Positions 1-8,219 of a stretch of 64,000 nt of DNA are shown in pieces. Every line of letters begins with the position of its first letter. Within the stretch, counting starts at the first letter, position 1. The position numbers and the translations under genes are program-made. Origin of the DNA: an uncultured Flavobacteriaceae bacterium (GTDB lineage Bacteria; Bacteroidota; Bacteroidia; Flavobacteriales; Flavobacteriaceae); NCBI GenBank assembly GCA_947497245.1, contig CANMFO010000005.1, positions 124,001 to 188,000 on the forward strand, given 5' to 3'. The notes below the pieces were generated by a model. The model saw nothing but the letters and a program-made list of their open reading frames with translations, did no database searches and was not told where the DNA came from.

Positions 1-173
1 GTTTTTTTCTTGAAGGCCGCATCCATTTTTGCCAGGGTGTTTTTGTAATAAGGAGCCTCAAAGTAAGGATCGGTTGCAATGGTATCGGTTGAAAAATAAA
101 AAAGTAGCCCAAGAACAAGTGCCAATGCGCCAAAAACCCGTAACAATCTCCGCTGCCATCTTTTAGTGCCCAT
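1..173 (-). CDS. N-terminal part of a membrane-anchored protein, cut by window edge
   Basis: The reverse strand opens with ATG at 173 and stays open to base 1, giving the first 57 residues. They show a basic start (MGTKRWQRRLLR), one hydrophobic segment at about residues 13-28 and then a polar region, which suggests a membrane-anchored or exported protein. The ATG follows directly on the TAG stop of the sialidase-like gene upstream, so the two are probably translationally coupled in the same minus-strand operon. No family is recognisable from this fragment. Confidence 0.6.
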   Translation of the reverse strand, partial: MGTKRWQRRLLRVFGALALVLGLLFYFSTDTIATDPYFEAPYYKNTLAKMDAAFKKK

Positions 174-1256
174 CTATTCGATTTTCGAAGGATCTATGAC
201 TACGTATTTCACTGTTTTTCTGTTCCATGTATAGACCAGGTGTACTTTGCCGTCATCAGCTTGGATTATGGTGGGATATGAATATTCCTCGCCTTCTTTG
301 TCAGTCGTTTCACGTAGCGGTTCCAATTCAATTGCGCGTTTCCAAGTTTTTCCATCCTTGGAAATCCCTAAGCTGAGAGGCACACGGTCGCCCCAATTTT
401 TGTCCGTGGGATTATAGATCAAAATATGGCGACCATCTTTTAAGGTTACGCCGTCGATCCCCGAATTCGGATTGGGGAGTGATGTAGCCATCATTTCTCC
501 CCAAGTCTTACCATTGTCCTCGGACCAGTTCTGTGAGACCGTACCGTTTTTTGTGCGACTCAGTAACTGTAGCCTTTCATTTCCATGGTTTAGAACCACG
601 GGCTGGATGGCCCCGAATTCCTTGGGGTCGTTCAGAGGTTCTGTTTTGGTCCATGTTTTGGCACTATCACTACTTTGTTCTACATGGATGGTCCAATCTC
701 CCGAGGTGCTCTCGTTGCTCGATGGCGAAACAATGGTACCATTCTCCAATTGGATAGGTTGATTTTTTATGGGCCCTAAAATTCCATCTGGAAGCGCTAT
801 GGGTTCCGACCAAGTTTTGCCATCATCTTCGGAGGTAATGTAAAGCCCCCACCATTCCTGGGGACTCGGCCCCACCTTATAGAAAAGGTATAGGGGCTGC
901 CCCCTGGGCTTGAACAAAACCGGATTCCAACAGGGATGGCGTGTGCCATCTTCCTGTACCCCGTTTGCCACCTCTACCGGTGTGGACCAACGTCCATTCG
1001 CATTTAGAGATACCCAAATGCCCACGTCCTTATTTTTTTCCTCGGTGCCACCGAACCACGAGGCTATGACCGTCCCGTTGCTTATCTCAACGGTCGATGC
1101 ATGGCATTCCGGTGTCAATGCATCTGCTATTTCATAGATGAATTCTTGCGTTGAAACGGCGGGGTGATCTGTTGATATGAGCGGTGGCAATTTGACGGGC
1201 CTGTCTTGGCAGGACAGAAAAAATACCGAAAATGCCACCCAATAAAATGCTTTCAT
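174..1256 (-). CDS. BNR/sialidase-fold lipoprotein (exo-alpha-sialidase-like)
   Basis: This is a 360-residue exported protein. An upstream ATG at 1316 is possible, but the one at 1256 starts a clear lipoprotein signal (MKAFYWVAFSVFFLSC), so the protein is probably membrane-anchored with its Cys lipidated. Three Asp-box-like repeats are visible (SEDDGKTWSEP, SEDNGKTWGE, SKDGKTWKRA), the signature of six-bladed BNR propellers. The N-terminal part has the block ECHASTVEISNGTVIASWFG seen in BNR_2 proteins. I see no clear F/YRIP arginine motif of classical sialidases, so the substrate is open and a non-sialic glycosidase or a sugar-binding role is possible. It ends a minus-strand run of secreted hydrolases and sits downstream of a BASS transporter gene. 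Confidence 0.75.
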   Translation of the reverse strand: MKAFYWVAFSVFFLSCQDRPVKLPPLISTDHPAVSTQEFIYEIADALTPECHASTVEISNGTVIASWFGGTEEKNKDVGIWVSLNANGRWSTPVEVANGVQEDGTRHPCWNPVLFKPRGQPLYLFYKVGPSPQEWWGLYITSEDDGKTWSEPIALPDGILGPIKNQPIQLENGTIVSPSSNESTSGDWTIHVEQSSDSAKTWTKTEPLNDPKEFGAIQPVVLNHGNERLQLLSRTKNGTVSQNWSEDNGKTWGEMMATSLPNPNSGIDGVTLKDGRHILIYNPTDKNWGDRVPLSLGISKDGKTWKRAIELEPLRETTDKEGEEYSYPTIIQADDGKVHLVYTWNRKTVKYVVIDPSKIE

Positions 1257-1317
1257 CACGTTTGTGCTAAGGTTCAAAAAAAAATATTTAGTCGGGGCGA
1301 AGGCCCCCAGGATCAAT

Positions 1318-2178
1318 TCAATCCTTTACGCCCAAGGACTTTCTTGTTAAAATAATCAGGGTTGCCGAAACATACATCAAAAGGCCATAGGTTGCGGGAA
1401 CTATGGAAAATTCGACATTGTTCAAGGCAATGGTTGCCAGGGTAATGGCCAACGTTCCATTTTGTATCCCGGTTTCAATGGAAATACTTATCGCCTGTCG
1501 CCGATTTAATTTGAAGAGCACGGCCAATAAAAAACCAATGGACATCGTAAAAATGTTGAGCAATATGGCCGGAAGGCCCGCTTCCCTCAAATAGCTCATG
1601 AAAACATCCCGAATACTATATGTAATACCTATGACGACCAAAACGAATATAAGCGCCGAAGCCACTTTTATGGGTTTTTCCATTCGGGACGCAAATTCGC
1701 CGAACCTATGTTTTGTCCACATACCCAAGGCTACGGGAATCAAAACGATTATCGTCAATTGTTTGATCATGGTCAGCGCATCCACACGTATGGCCTGACT
1801 TTCGTTTGAAAACTCTTGTACCGCAAACTGAACGATCAGCGGTATCGTGAAAATCGTCAGGACGCTGGCGACCGCCGTTAAGGAAACCGATAGCGCCAAA
1901 TCGCCCTTGGCCAAAAAAGTCAGCATATTTGATGTCGGGCCACCGGGGCAGGCCGCCAAAAGCATAAGGCCGATAGCCGTTGTTGGCGAAAGTTCCAATG
2001 CCGTGGCCAATGTATAGCCTATCAGGGGCAGAAATACAATCTGGCAACAAAGACCGATGATTATTGCCTTAGGAAAAACGAATACTCTTTTAAAATCACT
2101 TAAGGTCAGCGATAGCCCCATCCCGAACATTATAATGATCAGGGAAATGGCTAGTATGATTCCTGTGGTAGAATCCAT
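1318..2178 (-). CDS. Bile acid:sodium symporter (BASS/SBF) family transporter
   Basis: A 286-residue, very hydrophobic protein with about nine to ten membrane segments. The N-terminal FGMGLSLTLSDFKRV and the later ACPGGPTSNMLTFLAKGD are typical of the SBF fold; the second is the conserved sodium/substrate-site segment. Family members carry organic anions (bile acids, pantoate, keto acids) with Na+. The gene lies between two secreted-enzyme genes on the same strand, so uptake of an acidic product released by these enzymes is a reasonable inference. The length is on the short side of normal but complete. A near-perfect 18-bp palindrome lies about 48 bp upstream of the start. Confidence 0.85.
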   Translation of the reverse strand: MDSTTGIILAISLIIIMFGMGLSLTLSDFKRVFVFPKAIIIGLCCQIVFLPLIGYTLATALELSPTTAIGLMLLAACPGGPTSNMLTFLAKGDLALSVSLTAVASVLTIFTIPLIVQFAVQEFSNESQAIRVDALTMIKQLTIIVLIPVALGMWTKHRFGEFASRMEKPIKVASALIFVLVVIGITYSIRDVFMSYLREAGLPAILLNIFTMSIGFLLAVLFKLNRRQAISISIETGIQNGTLAITLATIALNNVEFSIVPATYGLLMYVSATLIILTRKSLGVKD

Positions 2179-2225
2179 AGGTTGGACTTTCTAGATAAGC
2201 GGGTTTGCCTACAAATAAACCCATT

Positions 2226-2243
2226 TTGGCAACATGGTGCCAA
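2226..2243. promoter_or_regulatory. 18-bp near-palindrome upstream of the BASS transporter gene
   Basis: TTGGCAACATGGTGCCAA is symmetric apart from one base pair (TTGGCA and TGCCAA arms). It sits 48 bp upstream of the transporter start in a 164-bp gap, a position that fits an operator. No cognate regulator can be named from the sequence. Confidence 0.35.
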
Positions 2244-2342
2244 TGTTATCTTATTTGTTATACATTAAATATTATCAATCAATACACAAAGTAGGTCCAA
2301 ATATCGGTAAAACCAAAACGATGCATTTGGACCGGGATTTCT

Positions 2343-3371
2343 TTATTTTGAAGCATCGAAACGCTCCATAATTTCCTGCCAATTGGTAAAGATGATGCCT
2401 TCATCCTTAAAGAATTGGATCAGCTCCGGGTCAGAGAACATTTGTGCTTCCCATGATCGTTGCTGCCAAGAACCCGTAATACTTTTAAGGTTGTCGGTCA
2501 GCACCGAGGGATGAAAAATGATTTCGGTCAAGCCGGGATCCAAGCCTTGCACCAATTTTTTGAAATTGTCGATTTTCTCGGTATAGGAACTGGCTTTGGG
2601 AGCACTTGAAAAATAATCCAATTGGGGCAATTTATACCCCTTGATCAGTTCTACCACTTCGTCGTTCAAAGGGTAGCCTTGGCTTCTGAACTCGGCCAGT
2701 ACCTTGGGTTTGGATAGGTCGATAATGTTCGCGGGAATGCCGTACTCCTGTGCGACCTTTATGTACGCCCTTACGTAGCTCGGATGCCCGAACAGGGTAC
2801 CCATATGTGTATCGATGTGATCGGGCCGATGGCCCCAGGCTATGGATTGTTCGATCTGGGCCCTGATTTCCTTTTCGACCTCTTCCGCCGAGGCGTGTTG
2901 CACCACCTGCATGACCGAGTGCCACATTTTGTTGTCCCCATCCAATAGGCCCGGAACCTCTTCATCTGGGGTTATCGGCCCCCAACGGTACGTCTTCCAT
3001 TCGCTGGTCAGGGTCAGGTGAAGGCCCACATCCATTTTTGGATTGTTTTTGGCCCAGGAGATAAATGCTTCGGCATTAGGGCAGGGAACCATTACCGCAG
3101 CGGACTGGATCACGCCATCGACCAACTGTTTTTCGGCCGCTTCATTGGCTTCGGGGCACATGCCAATGTCATCTGCATGAAGCATTATCACTTTTTTCCC
3201 AGCGGGCCAGCCCAATTTTTCGGCCCAGGTTTCGGGCGCTTCGGTCATCGTTTCCACATATTGCGAACCGTCGGCCAGCTCATTACCACTTTTTTTCTTT
3301 TCACCGCAGCTGGCAAGGAAAAGCGGGAAACAGAGCCCGATGGCCACTTTGCTTACATTTGATTTTTTCAT
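2343..3371 (-). CDS. YdjC/ChbG-like polysaccharide deacetylase, lipoprotein
   Basis: A 342-residue protein with a lipoprotein signal (LFLASC, Cys at about residue 22), so it is expected in the periplasm or on a membrane. Residues from about 60 carry the YdjC family start VIMLHADDIGMCPEANEA (metal-binding Asp pair). Later HRPDHIDTHMGTLFGHP supplies the metal His and catalytic residues. Family members remove N-acetyl groups from amino sugars or chito-oligosaccharides; most are cytoplasmic, so the lipoprotein form points to a role in outer degradation of an acetylated substrate. It follows the alpha/beta hydrolase gene by 10 bp in the same operon. Confidence 0.8.
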   Translation of the reverse strand: MKKSNVSKVAIGLCFPLFLASCGEKKKSGNELADGSQYVETMTEAPETWAEKLGWPAGKKVIMLHADDIGMCPEANEAAEKQLVDGVIQSAAVMVPCPNAEAFISWAKNNPKMDVGLHLTLTSEWKTYRWGPITPDEEVPGLLDGDNKMWHSVMQVVQHASAEEVEKEIRAQIEQSIAWGHRPDHIDTHMGTLFGHPSYVRAYIKVAQEYGIPANIIDLSKPKVLAEFRSQGYPLNDEVVELIKGYKLPQLDYFSSAPKASSYTEKIDNFKKLVQGLDPGLTEIIFHPSVLTDNLKSITGSWQQRSWEAQMFSDPELIQFFKDEGIIFTNWQEIMERFDASK

Positions 3372-3381
3372 TTTTGAAATT

Positions 3382-4302
3382 TTAAAGATGTTTCTTAAAC
3401 CAGTTCAAGCCATCCCCATAGATAATATCAAGGGGTGCGTCCCTGTGCTTGGCGTCGTACCAAATAATCTCTTTGGGGTCCTTGGCGGCATAAAAAAGCA
3501 GCTTGCTCATCGCCGGTGGTACGATTTCGTCATTTTTCGCATTGAGCATCAAAAACGGTCGTGGAGAAATTTGCTCCACAAAATTAAGCGGCTCTATAAT
3601 GCTCACAAAATCCTTCGCTTCGGAAGAAAGTGCATTTTCCCCGTACAACAGGTTCAACTGACCGCCGGCCAAGGCGATAACCGGAACCTTGATTCTGTTT
3701 TCGACACCGCAAAAGACCGTACCAATGATACCGCCGAGACTGATGCCGTAATACCCGATCCTGTTATGATCCAGTTCTTTTCGGGTTTCGATAAAATCGA
3801 TCGCGCGACGTAGGTCAAAGACGGTCTGGGAGATAACATTGCGCGTCCAATATTTATAATCACCGGTCAAATCAAAATCATACACGTCGTTCTTTCGATC
3901 CCCATGGTCGCTAATATCGATTCGCAGTACCGCAAAGCCGTTTTTTAGAAAAAGATCATTTCCATATTCGACATAATCGACCGCTTTATGATCACCGAGG
4001 CCGTGCATCAAAATAACAAGGGGTACAGGGGTCGTTCCCTTTTTAGGAAGGCTCAAAAGTGCGGTCACCCTTTTGTCGTGAACGCTATTGTACCCCACCG
4101 AAAACAATTTAAACCCGGTGGTGTCGATAATCGTTCGCACGGAATCTTTTAAGGGAATGCGCTGATCATATTCATAATAGGAAGTTACTTTCAGGCCCTC
4201 GCTCGTATCGTTGGCAAGCTTAAAGGCGGTCAGGCCAACCAAGAGCAGGGCAACAATTGCCATACTCCAATTCCTAACTTTTTTAAAGGACTTCGTCATC
4301 AT
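3382..4302 (-). CDS. Exported alpha/beta hydrolase
   Basis: A 306-residue alpha/beta hydrolase with one N-terminal hydrophobic segment (about residues 13-28), so probably membrane-anchored or exported. It shows the oxyanion region LVILMHGLGDHK, the nucleophile elbow GYYGISLGG, and late Asp and His (NAKNDEIVPP, AKHRDAP) that would complete a Ser-Asp-His triad. The fold resembles dienelactone hydrolase/acetyl xylan esterase relatives, so an esterase role is likely but unproven. The start overlaps the end of the PqaA-type gene by 20 bp (ATGATG at 4302/4299), which indicates coupling. Confidence 0.8.
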   Translation of the reverse strand: MMTKSFKKVRNWSMAIVALLLVGLTAFKLANDTSEGLKVTSYYEYDQRIPLKDSVRTIIDTTGFKLFSVGYNSVHDKRVTALLSLPKKGTTPVPLVILMHGLGDHKAVDYVEYGNDLFLKNGFAVLRIDISDHGDRKNDVYDFDLTGDYKYWTRNVISQTVFDLRRAIDFIETRKELDHNRIGYYGISLGGIIGTVFCGVENRIKVPVIALAGGQLNLLYGENALSSEAKDFVSIIEPLNFVEQISPRPFLMLNAKNDEIVPPAMSKLLFYAAKDPKEIIWYDAKHRDAPLDIIYGDGLNWFKKHL

Positions 4303-5683
4303 CGGCTAGATACATTCTGGTGCTCTTGGTATATGACCCACCATTTCCATCTGTATATTCCAAATCGATGTAAAAGGCCTTATATCCTTTCTTTGGAAAG
4401 GAAACCTTTTGTGCGGTTTCTTTTCCTTTGGGCGGTGTTATTTTGGTCGATTTCCATTCTTCATCCCTGAAATCGCGATCTTCGGAATCGGCCGACCAGA
4501 GGTAGGCATTTTTAAGATCTTCTGAATGGGACACTACGGAAAGAGTCGCTGAATTTTGATCCGTACTCAGCTTGTAATTCATATCTGCATAGGGTTTCTT
4601 GGCCAAGGTCTGTCCCCAAAACCCGCTCAATGCCTTTAATGCACTTTCCCCGCCATCGAGGTTATGGCCGGCATTGGGCGTATAGTGAATGTAGTTCTCC
4701 CCGGGTATGTCCTTGATATAGTTTTTTATGGCATCAACGGGCCAATACTCATCATTGGTGCCGATGAATATTAGTTTGGGCATGGTCAATTTTTCACGAT
4801 ACGAATAGGGATCGATCATTTGCGTAAGCGCATTGCCATCTTCGGTATTTACCGTCTGCGGAATTTCCAATTTGATGTAGTCGTTTATCTGCTCGCTGTA
4901 TTCATTCCATGCCGTGAGATGGTAATCTAAGCTTACGGGCATGTTCAGAACGTCTATGACCATGGGTCCGATGGCCTCGACCCTTTCATCACTGGCACCT
5001 GTCAACCAGGTTGTCCATCCGCGCTTGGAAGCTCCGGCAACGGTAAACCTTGTAATGTCTTTCTTGAGGATTTGTTCTGAGAATTCCTGTATGGCATCCA
5101 TTCCGCGAACGGCACTTTTTACCATTGGAAAAAGTAGGGGCCAAGTGAGGTCTTTATCTTGTTTATAATTGTGAAGTGTAAATGATATCAATTGGTCTTC
5201 CACCAAGTCTCCGTCATACAAGGGCTGCATAGGTACTTGTCGTATTATTGAAACGATGGCCTTATTCTTTTGTGCCATCAATGCCATAGGTGCGGTTTCG
5301 TCCCGATCCTCCGGTGGGGTCCATTTGGGCATGCCATCTTTTAGCCTTCCTCCCGTGATGAACAATAGCGATCCATCGTAATTTATTTCCTTGGGCACCA
5401 ATACGGTCAGCTGATGTTTCCAGACATGGTCTCGCCAAGTTTGACTGGTCAATAAAAGGTTATAGGCTTTCACTTCGCCCAATTCAAAAGAATCTTTGAC
5501 CTCCCACGCATATGAACTATCAACGGTTTTCAAATAACTTTCCAGAGCGGTCTTGGGGGTTACTTCAATTTCTTCGGCTACTGCGGTTTCCGCCTTTTTT
5601 TCGGGATTCTCCCGGCAAGAGGTCAAAAGTAAAATTGGAATCAGAAGTAAAACGGTAAACGATCTTTTCATGGTATGCATCAA
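4283..5683 (-). CDS. PhoPQ-activated pathogenicity-related (PqaA-type) lipoprotein
   Basis: A 466-residue protein with a lipoprotein signal ending in LLTSC. The blocks TSQTWRDHVWKHQLTVLVP, GASKRGWTTWLTGASD and AIGPMVIDVLN are the PhoPQ_related family (alpha/beta-hydrolase fold with an elbow GASKRGW). NDEYWPVD and NAGHNLDGG give the other two triad positions. The biochemical substrate of this family is not settled. Here it stands between a ceramidase-like protein (6 bp away) and an alpha/beta hydrolase, so it is probably one of several hydrolases for one complex substrate. Confidence 0.85.
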   Translation of the reverse strand: MMHTMKRSFTVLLLIPILLLTSCRENPEKKAETAVAEEIEVTPKTALESYLKTVDSSYAWEVKDSFELGEVKAYNLLLTSQTWRDHVWKHQLTVLVPKEINYDGSLLFITGGRLKDGMPKWTPPEDRDETAPMALMAQKNKAIVSIIRQVPMQPLYDGDLVEDQLISFTLHNYKQDKDLTWPLLFPMVKSAVRGMDAIQEFSEQILKKDITRFTVAGASKRGWTTWLTGASDERVEAIGPMVIDVLNMPVSLDYHLTAWNEYSEQINDYIKLEIPQTVNTEDGNALTQMIDPYSYREKLTMPKLIFIGTNDEYWPVDAIKNYIKDIPGENYIHYTPNAGHNLDGGESALKALSGFWGQTLAKKPYADMNYKLSTDQNSATLSVVSHSEDLKNAYLWSADSEDRDFRDEEWKSTKITPPKGKETAQKVSFPKKGYKAFYIDLEYTDGNGGSYTKSTRMYLADDDEVL

Positions 5684-5688
5684 TTGAT

Positions 5689-6981
5689 TTATTGTGGTTT
5701 AGGATTGTTTTTTATCATGTCCATCAGTTCCGATATCAGAATTTCTCCGGTCATTTCACCGAGACTGGTACGACTTACGTAATCATATCGTTCAAAGCTG
5801 TTGAAATCTTCCTTTGTCAGAATATACCCGAAGGCATCATTGGTAAGCCCGAAGAGAAAAGGATGCTCCGTGGGCATCTTTCTTTTTAAATAAAATCCGA
5901 TGTTGGGCAATGCCTCTCCAGGAATGGTTAAAATCTGGGCCGAGCCTATGTTCAAAAGATTGAGGGTCGTACTAATGGAACTTTCGTCCGCTGAACCCAT
6001 ACTTAAAGGTGAATTCTTTAAAATGAAACGCAACATTTCCGAATCGACAGGAAAAACCACTTTCTTGTTTGCGGAAAAGATGGCCGGGTTTTCTTGGACC
6101 CTGGCCTTGGCAACTATGCGCAAAGCCTCATCGGCCAATAGGTTTCCTATTCTTTTGCATTCTTCCCAATCGCGCGTTTCTTTTCCATGCTCCAATCGGT
6201 TATCCGCAGTCACCATTCCACCTTGGGCGCCGTTCATAAAAATCGCCATACCGCCTGTTTTTTCCTCGATCCTATCATAAAGTGGCCCGACCATATCGGG
6301 GCTCAAGATCTCCCGGTCATTGCCGATCACCTCCGGGTGGATGGCATAGTTGACCAAAGTGACCAAGGGTCTGTCTTTGTTTTTTCCCGTTGTGCCAATG
6401 GCTTGAATCACTCCACAACGCGGGTCGTACAATTGGGGGGCATAGTAATTATAGGCAATTTTACCCTCTGCCCTGTCAACCGCGATTTTTAGGCTGGCCG
6501 GCTCCCTGTTCTTATACGCTTCGTTTACGGCATCAGCTATTTGCACGGTACACCAATCCAAATACTGAAGGTCCGCCCCATGATTCCCGTTTTCATCGGG
6601 AAAGGCGTAGGCATCGGGAGCACTATGGGTATGCGTTGCGCCAATGAGAATATTGTTAAAAGGGATATCCTTTATCAGTTTTCTGGACTTATTTCCCAGA
6701 GCGGCCGGCCAGCCCAAGTTATCTATGTTGACTATGGCAATTTTTTCACCACCACTTTCCAGGACCATAGCTCGCGCATATAGGTCCCCCTTTTTGGTAG
6801 TGACCGGTTTTGGGGTTCCCACACCGCCAGAGACCGCGATCAGTGGATCCGGGGTCAAAACCCGTTTTGCAGAGCCAACCAACAATTCCTGGGATTGGAT
6901 GGAAAAGGAGAAAAGAAAGTAGAAGGAAATCAAGGGAAGAACCCTGTTGAACCTTCGGGTCTCGAACATACTAGTTTTCAT
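5689..6981 (-). CDS. Neutral/alkaline non-lysosomal ceramidase N-domain protein
   Basis: A 430-residue exported protein (signal about residues 1-30, ending SIQSQE). It shows the neutral ceramidase N-terminal domain: VGSAKRVLTPDPLIAVSGG, the zinc-site block ILIGATHTHSAPDAY, a later NYAIHPEVIG His and FMNGAQGGMVTAD. Full ceramidases are about 650-700 residues; this short form lacks the C-terminal domain and is common in glycan loci, where its reaction is unknown. It is the first gene of the minus-strand hydrolase operon. A regulatory element shared with the araC-type gene lies 40 bp upstream. Confidence 0.8.
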   Translation of the reverse strand: MKTSMFETRRFNRVLPLISFYFLFSFSIQSQELLVGSAKRVLTPDPLIAVSGGVGTPKPVTTKKGDLYARAMVLESGGEKIAIVNIDNLGWPAALGNKSRKLIKDIPFNNILIGATHTHSAPDAYAFPDENGNHGADLQYLDWCTVQIADAVNEAYKNREPASLKIAVDRAEGKIAYNYYAPQLYDPRCGVIQAIGTTGKNKDRPLVTLVNYAIHPEVIGNDREILSPDMVGPLYDRIEEKTGGMAIFMNGAQGGMVTADNRLEHGKETRDWEECKRIGNLLADEALRIVAKARVQENPAIFSANKKVVFPVDSEMLRFILKNSPLSMGSADESSISTTLNLLNIGSAQILTIPGEALPNIGFYLKRKMPTEHPFLFGLTNDAFGYILTKEDFNSFERYDYVSRTSLGEMTGEILISELMDMIKNNPKPQ

Positions 6982-7020
6982 GTTGACTTTTTGGAAAACA
7001 ATGGAAGCTTGTCTTTTTGA

Positions 7021-7081
7021 TAAAATTAGCTGTAAATAATTAAATGAGGGGTTAAGATTTAATGCATAATTAATAAAATAT
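7021..7081 (-). promoter_or_regulatory. Promoter/operator element shared with the region upstream of the AraC gene
   Basis: Plus-strand blocks TAAAATTAG (7021), GGGTTAAGAT (7049) and TAAAATAT (7074) recur with identical spacing at 18261-18321. Read on the minus strand, TAATTTTA resembles the Bacteroidota -7 box (TAnnTTTG) and ATCTTAACCC covers the -33 position. It would drive the ceramidase-like gene start at 6981. Confidence 0.5.
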
Positions 7082-7132
7082 CTGAAATGTGTTGATGGAT
7101 TTCCCTATAGTTTTGAGAGGAGCCAAATATGG

Positions 7133-7164
7133 GATTTAACATTTAGGTGGCCATATGTTAAATC
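7133..7164. promoter_or_regulatory. Inverted repeat upstream of the PKD-SusC-SusD genes
   Basis: Two perfect 10-bp arms, GATTTAACAT and ATGTTAAATC, are separated by 12 bp. They sit 52 bp upstream of the PKD lipoprotein start in the divergent 234-bp intergenic region. The layout fits an operator for a dimeric regulator. Confidence 0.4.
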
Positions 7165-7215
7165 TATGTCTGGAAACAACTTCAGTTTTACACAGCTTTT
7201 AAAATAGAACGTGTT

Positions 7216-8166
7216 ATGAATAAAACAAACGTAAAGGTAATTTTGGGATCTTTGTTTTGCTTCTTGCTAATGCTGTCTTCCTGCAGTTCCGACGACAATG
7301 CGGTACCGGAAAACTTTCCTTTTGCCGCGGACATCTTCCATAGTGTAAAGGGAAGAAAAGTTGCTTTTCAGGGTTTGACCCATAGTGCTACGGCCTGGGC
7401 CTGGGATTTTGGCGATGGTACAACAAGTTCCGAAAAGAATCCCATACACATATATTCCCAGGGGGGGTATTACACTGCCGTTTTAACGGCCACGGATGCC
7501 AATGGGGCCACATTGGTAAAGCAAGTTGAATTGGCCATTGATATCACACCTTATGTATTGTTGACCGGAGGGGCTACCGCCACTGCGGGCAAAACATGGA
7601 AACTTTCAAGCGCTCATTCCGATAGTGATTATTTTGCCAATGCGGATGCCGACCTTTCAGCGTTCGCCGGCACACCTGTACCCTTGCCTGCAGGTATCTT
7701 CGGCGCAGGTTTGGGCATGGGTGAAGTATATGAAGATGAATTTACCTTTCATTTCGACGGTAGCTATTCAATCGATGTAAAGGCAGATGGGGCCGCTTTC
7801 AGTGGCTTGCTGTTTCAGTTTGTATCTACGGGCGGTGCTGGGATCGTAAACGACGGCGGGGCCGATTTTGGATTGTGCACCGGCCAGTACACCCCCGAGG
7901 CAAATGCCACATTCAGCTATACGGAAAAAGAAAATATGACCATCCCATCGGTACATGGGTCAGGGGGAATGTTGAGCTATAGTGGGGTAAGCACCCTTGA
8001 CTTTTCAGGTACCGCTTATGTTGGCTTTAAAGACTTCGAGCAAAAAGTCATAGTACAGGATATTTCGGACAATTCCATGCGACTGGTCATGTTTCTAGCC
8101 GCATCGCAAGACTTTGTGGGTGTGAATACGAACGCACTTGTTTTGACCTTTGAGGCCGTGAAATAG
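7216..8166 (+). CDS. PKD-domain lipoprotein
   Basis: A 316-residue lipoprotein (signal MNKTNVKVILGSLFCFLLML followed by SSC). Residues about 40-105 form one PKD domain: WAWDFGDGTTSSEKNPIHIY, then YTAVLTATDANGA. The C-terminal 200 residues contain a segment starting around TAGKTWKLSSAHSD, often seen in surface glycan-binding lipoproteins next to SusCD genes, but I cannot name the family. It lies 53 bp before the SusC gene, so it probably belongs to the same operon as a surface-exposed binding protein. Confidence 0.75.
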   Translation: MNKTNVKVILGSLFCFLLMLSSCSSDDNAVPENFPFAADIFHSVKGRKVAFQGLTHSATAWAWDFGDGTTSSEKNPIHIYSQGGYYTAVLTATDANGATLVKQVELAIDITPYVLLTGGATATAGKTWKLSSAHSDSDYFANADADLSAFAGTPVPLPAGIFGAGLGMGEVYEDEFTFHFDGSYSIDVKADGAAFSGLLFQFVSTGGAGIVNDGGADFGLCTGQYTPEANATFSYTEKENMTIPSVHGSGGMLSYSGVSTLDFSGTAYVGFKDFEQKVIVQDISDNSMRLVMFLAASQDFVGVNTNALVLTFEAVK

Positions 8167-8219
8167 CTTTGACAGTATAGAATCAATCAAAAAATGATAA
8201 CAAATACACAATACTGATT

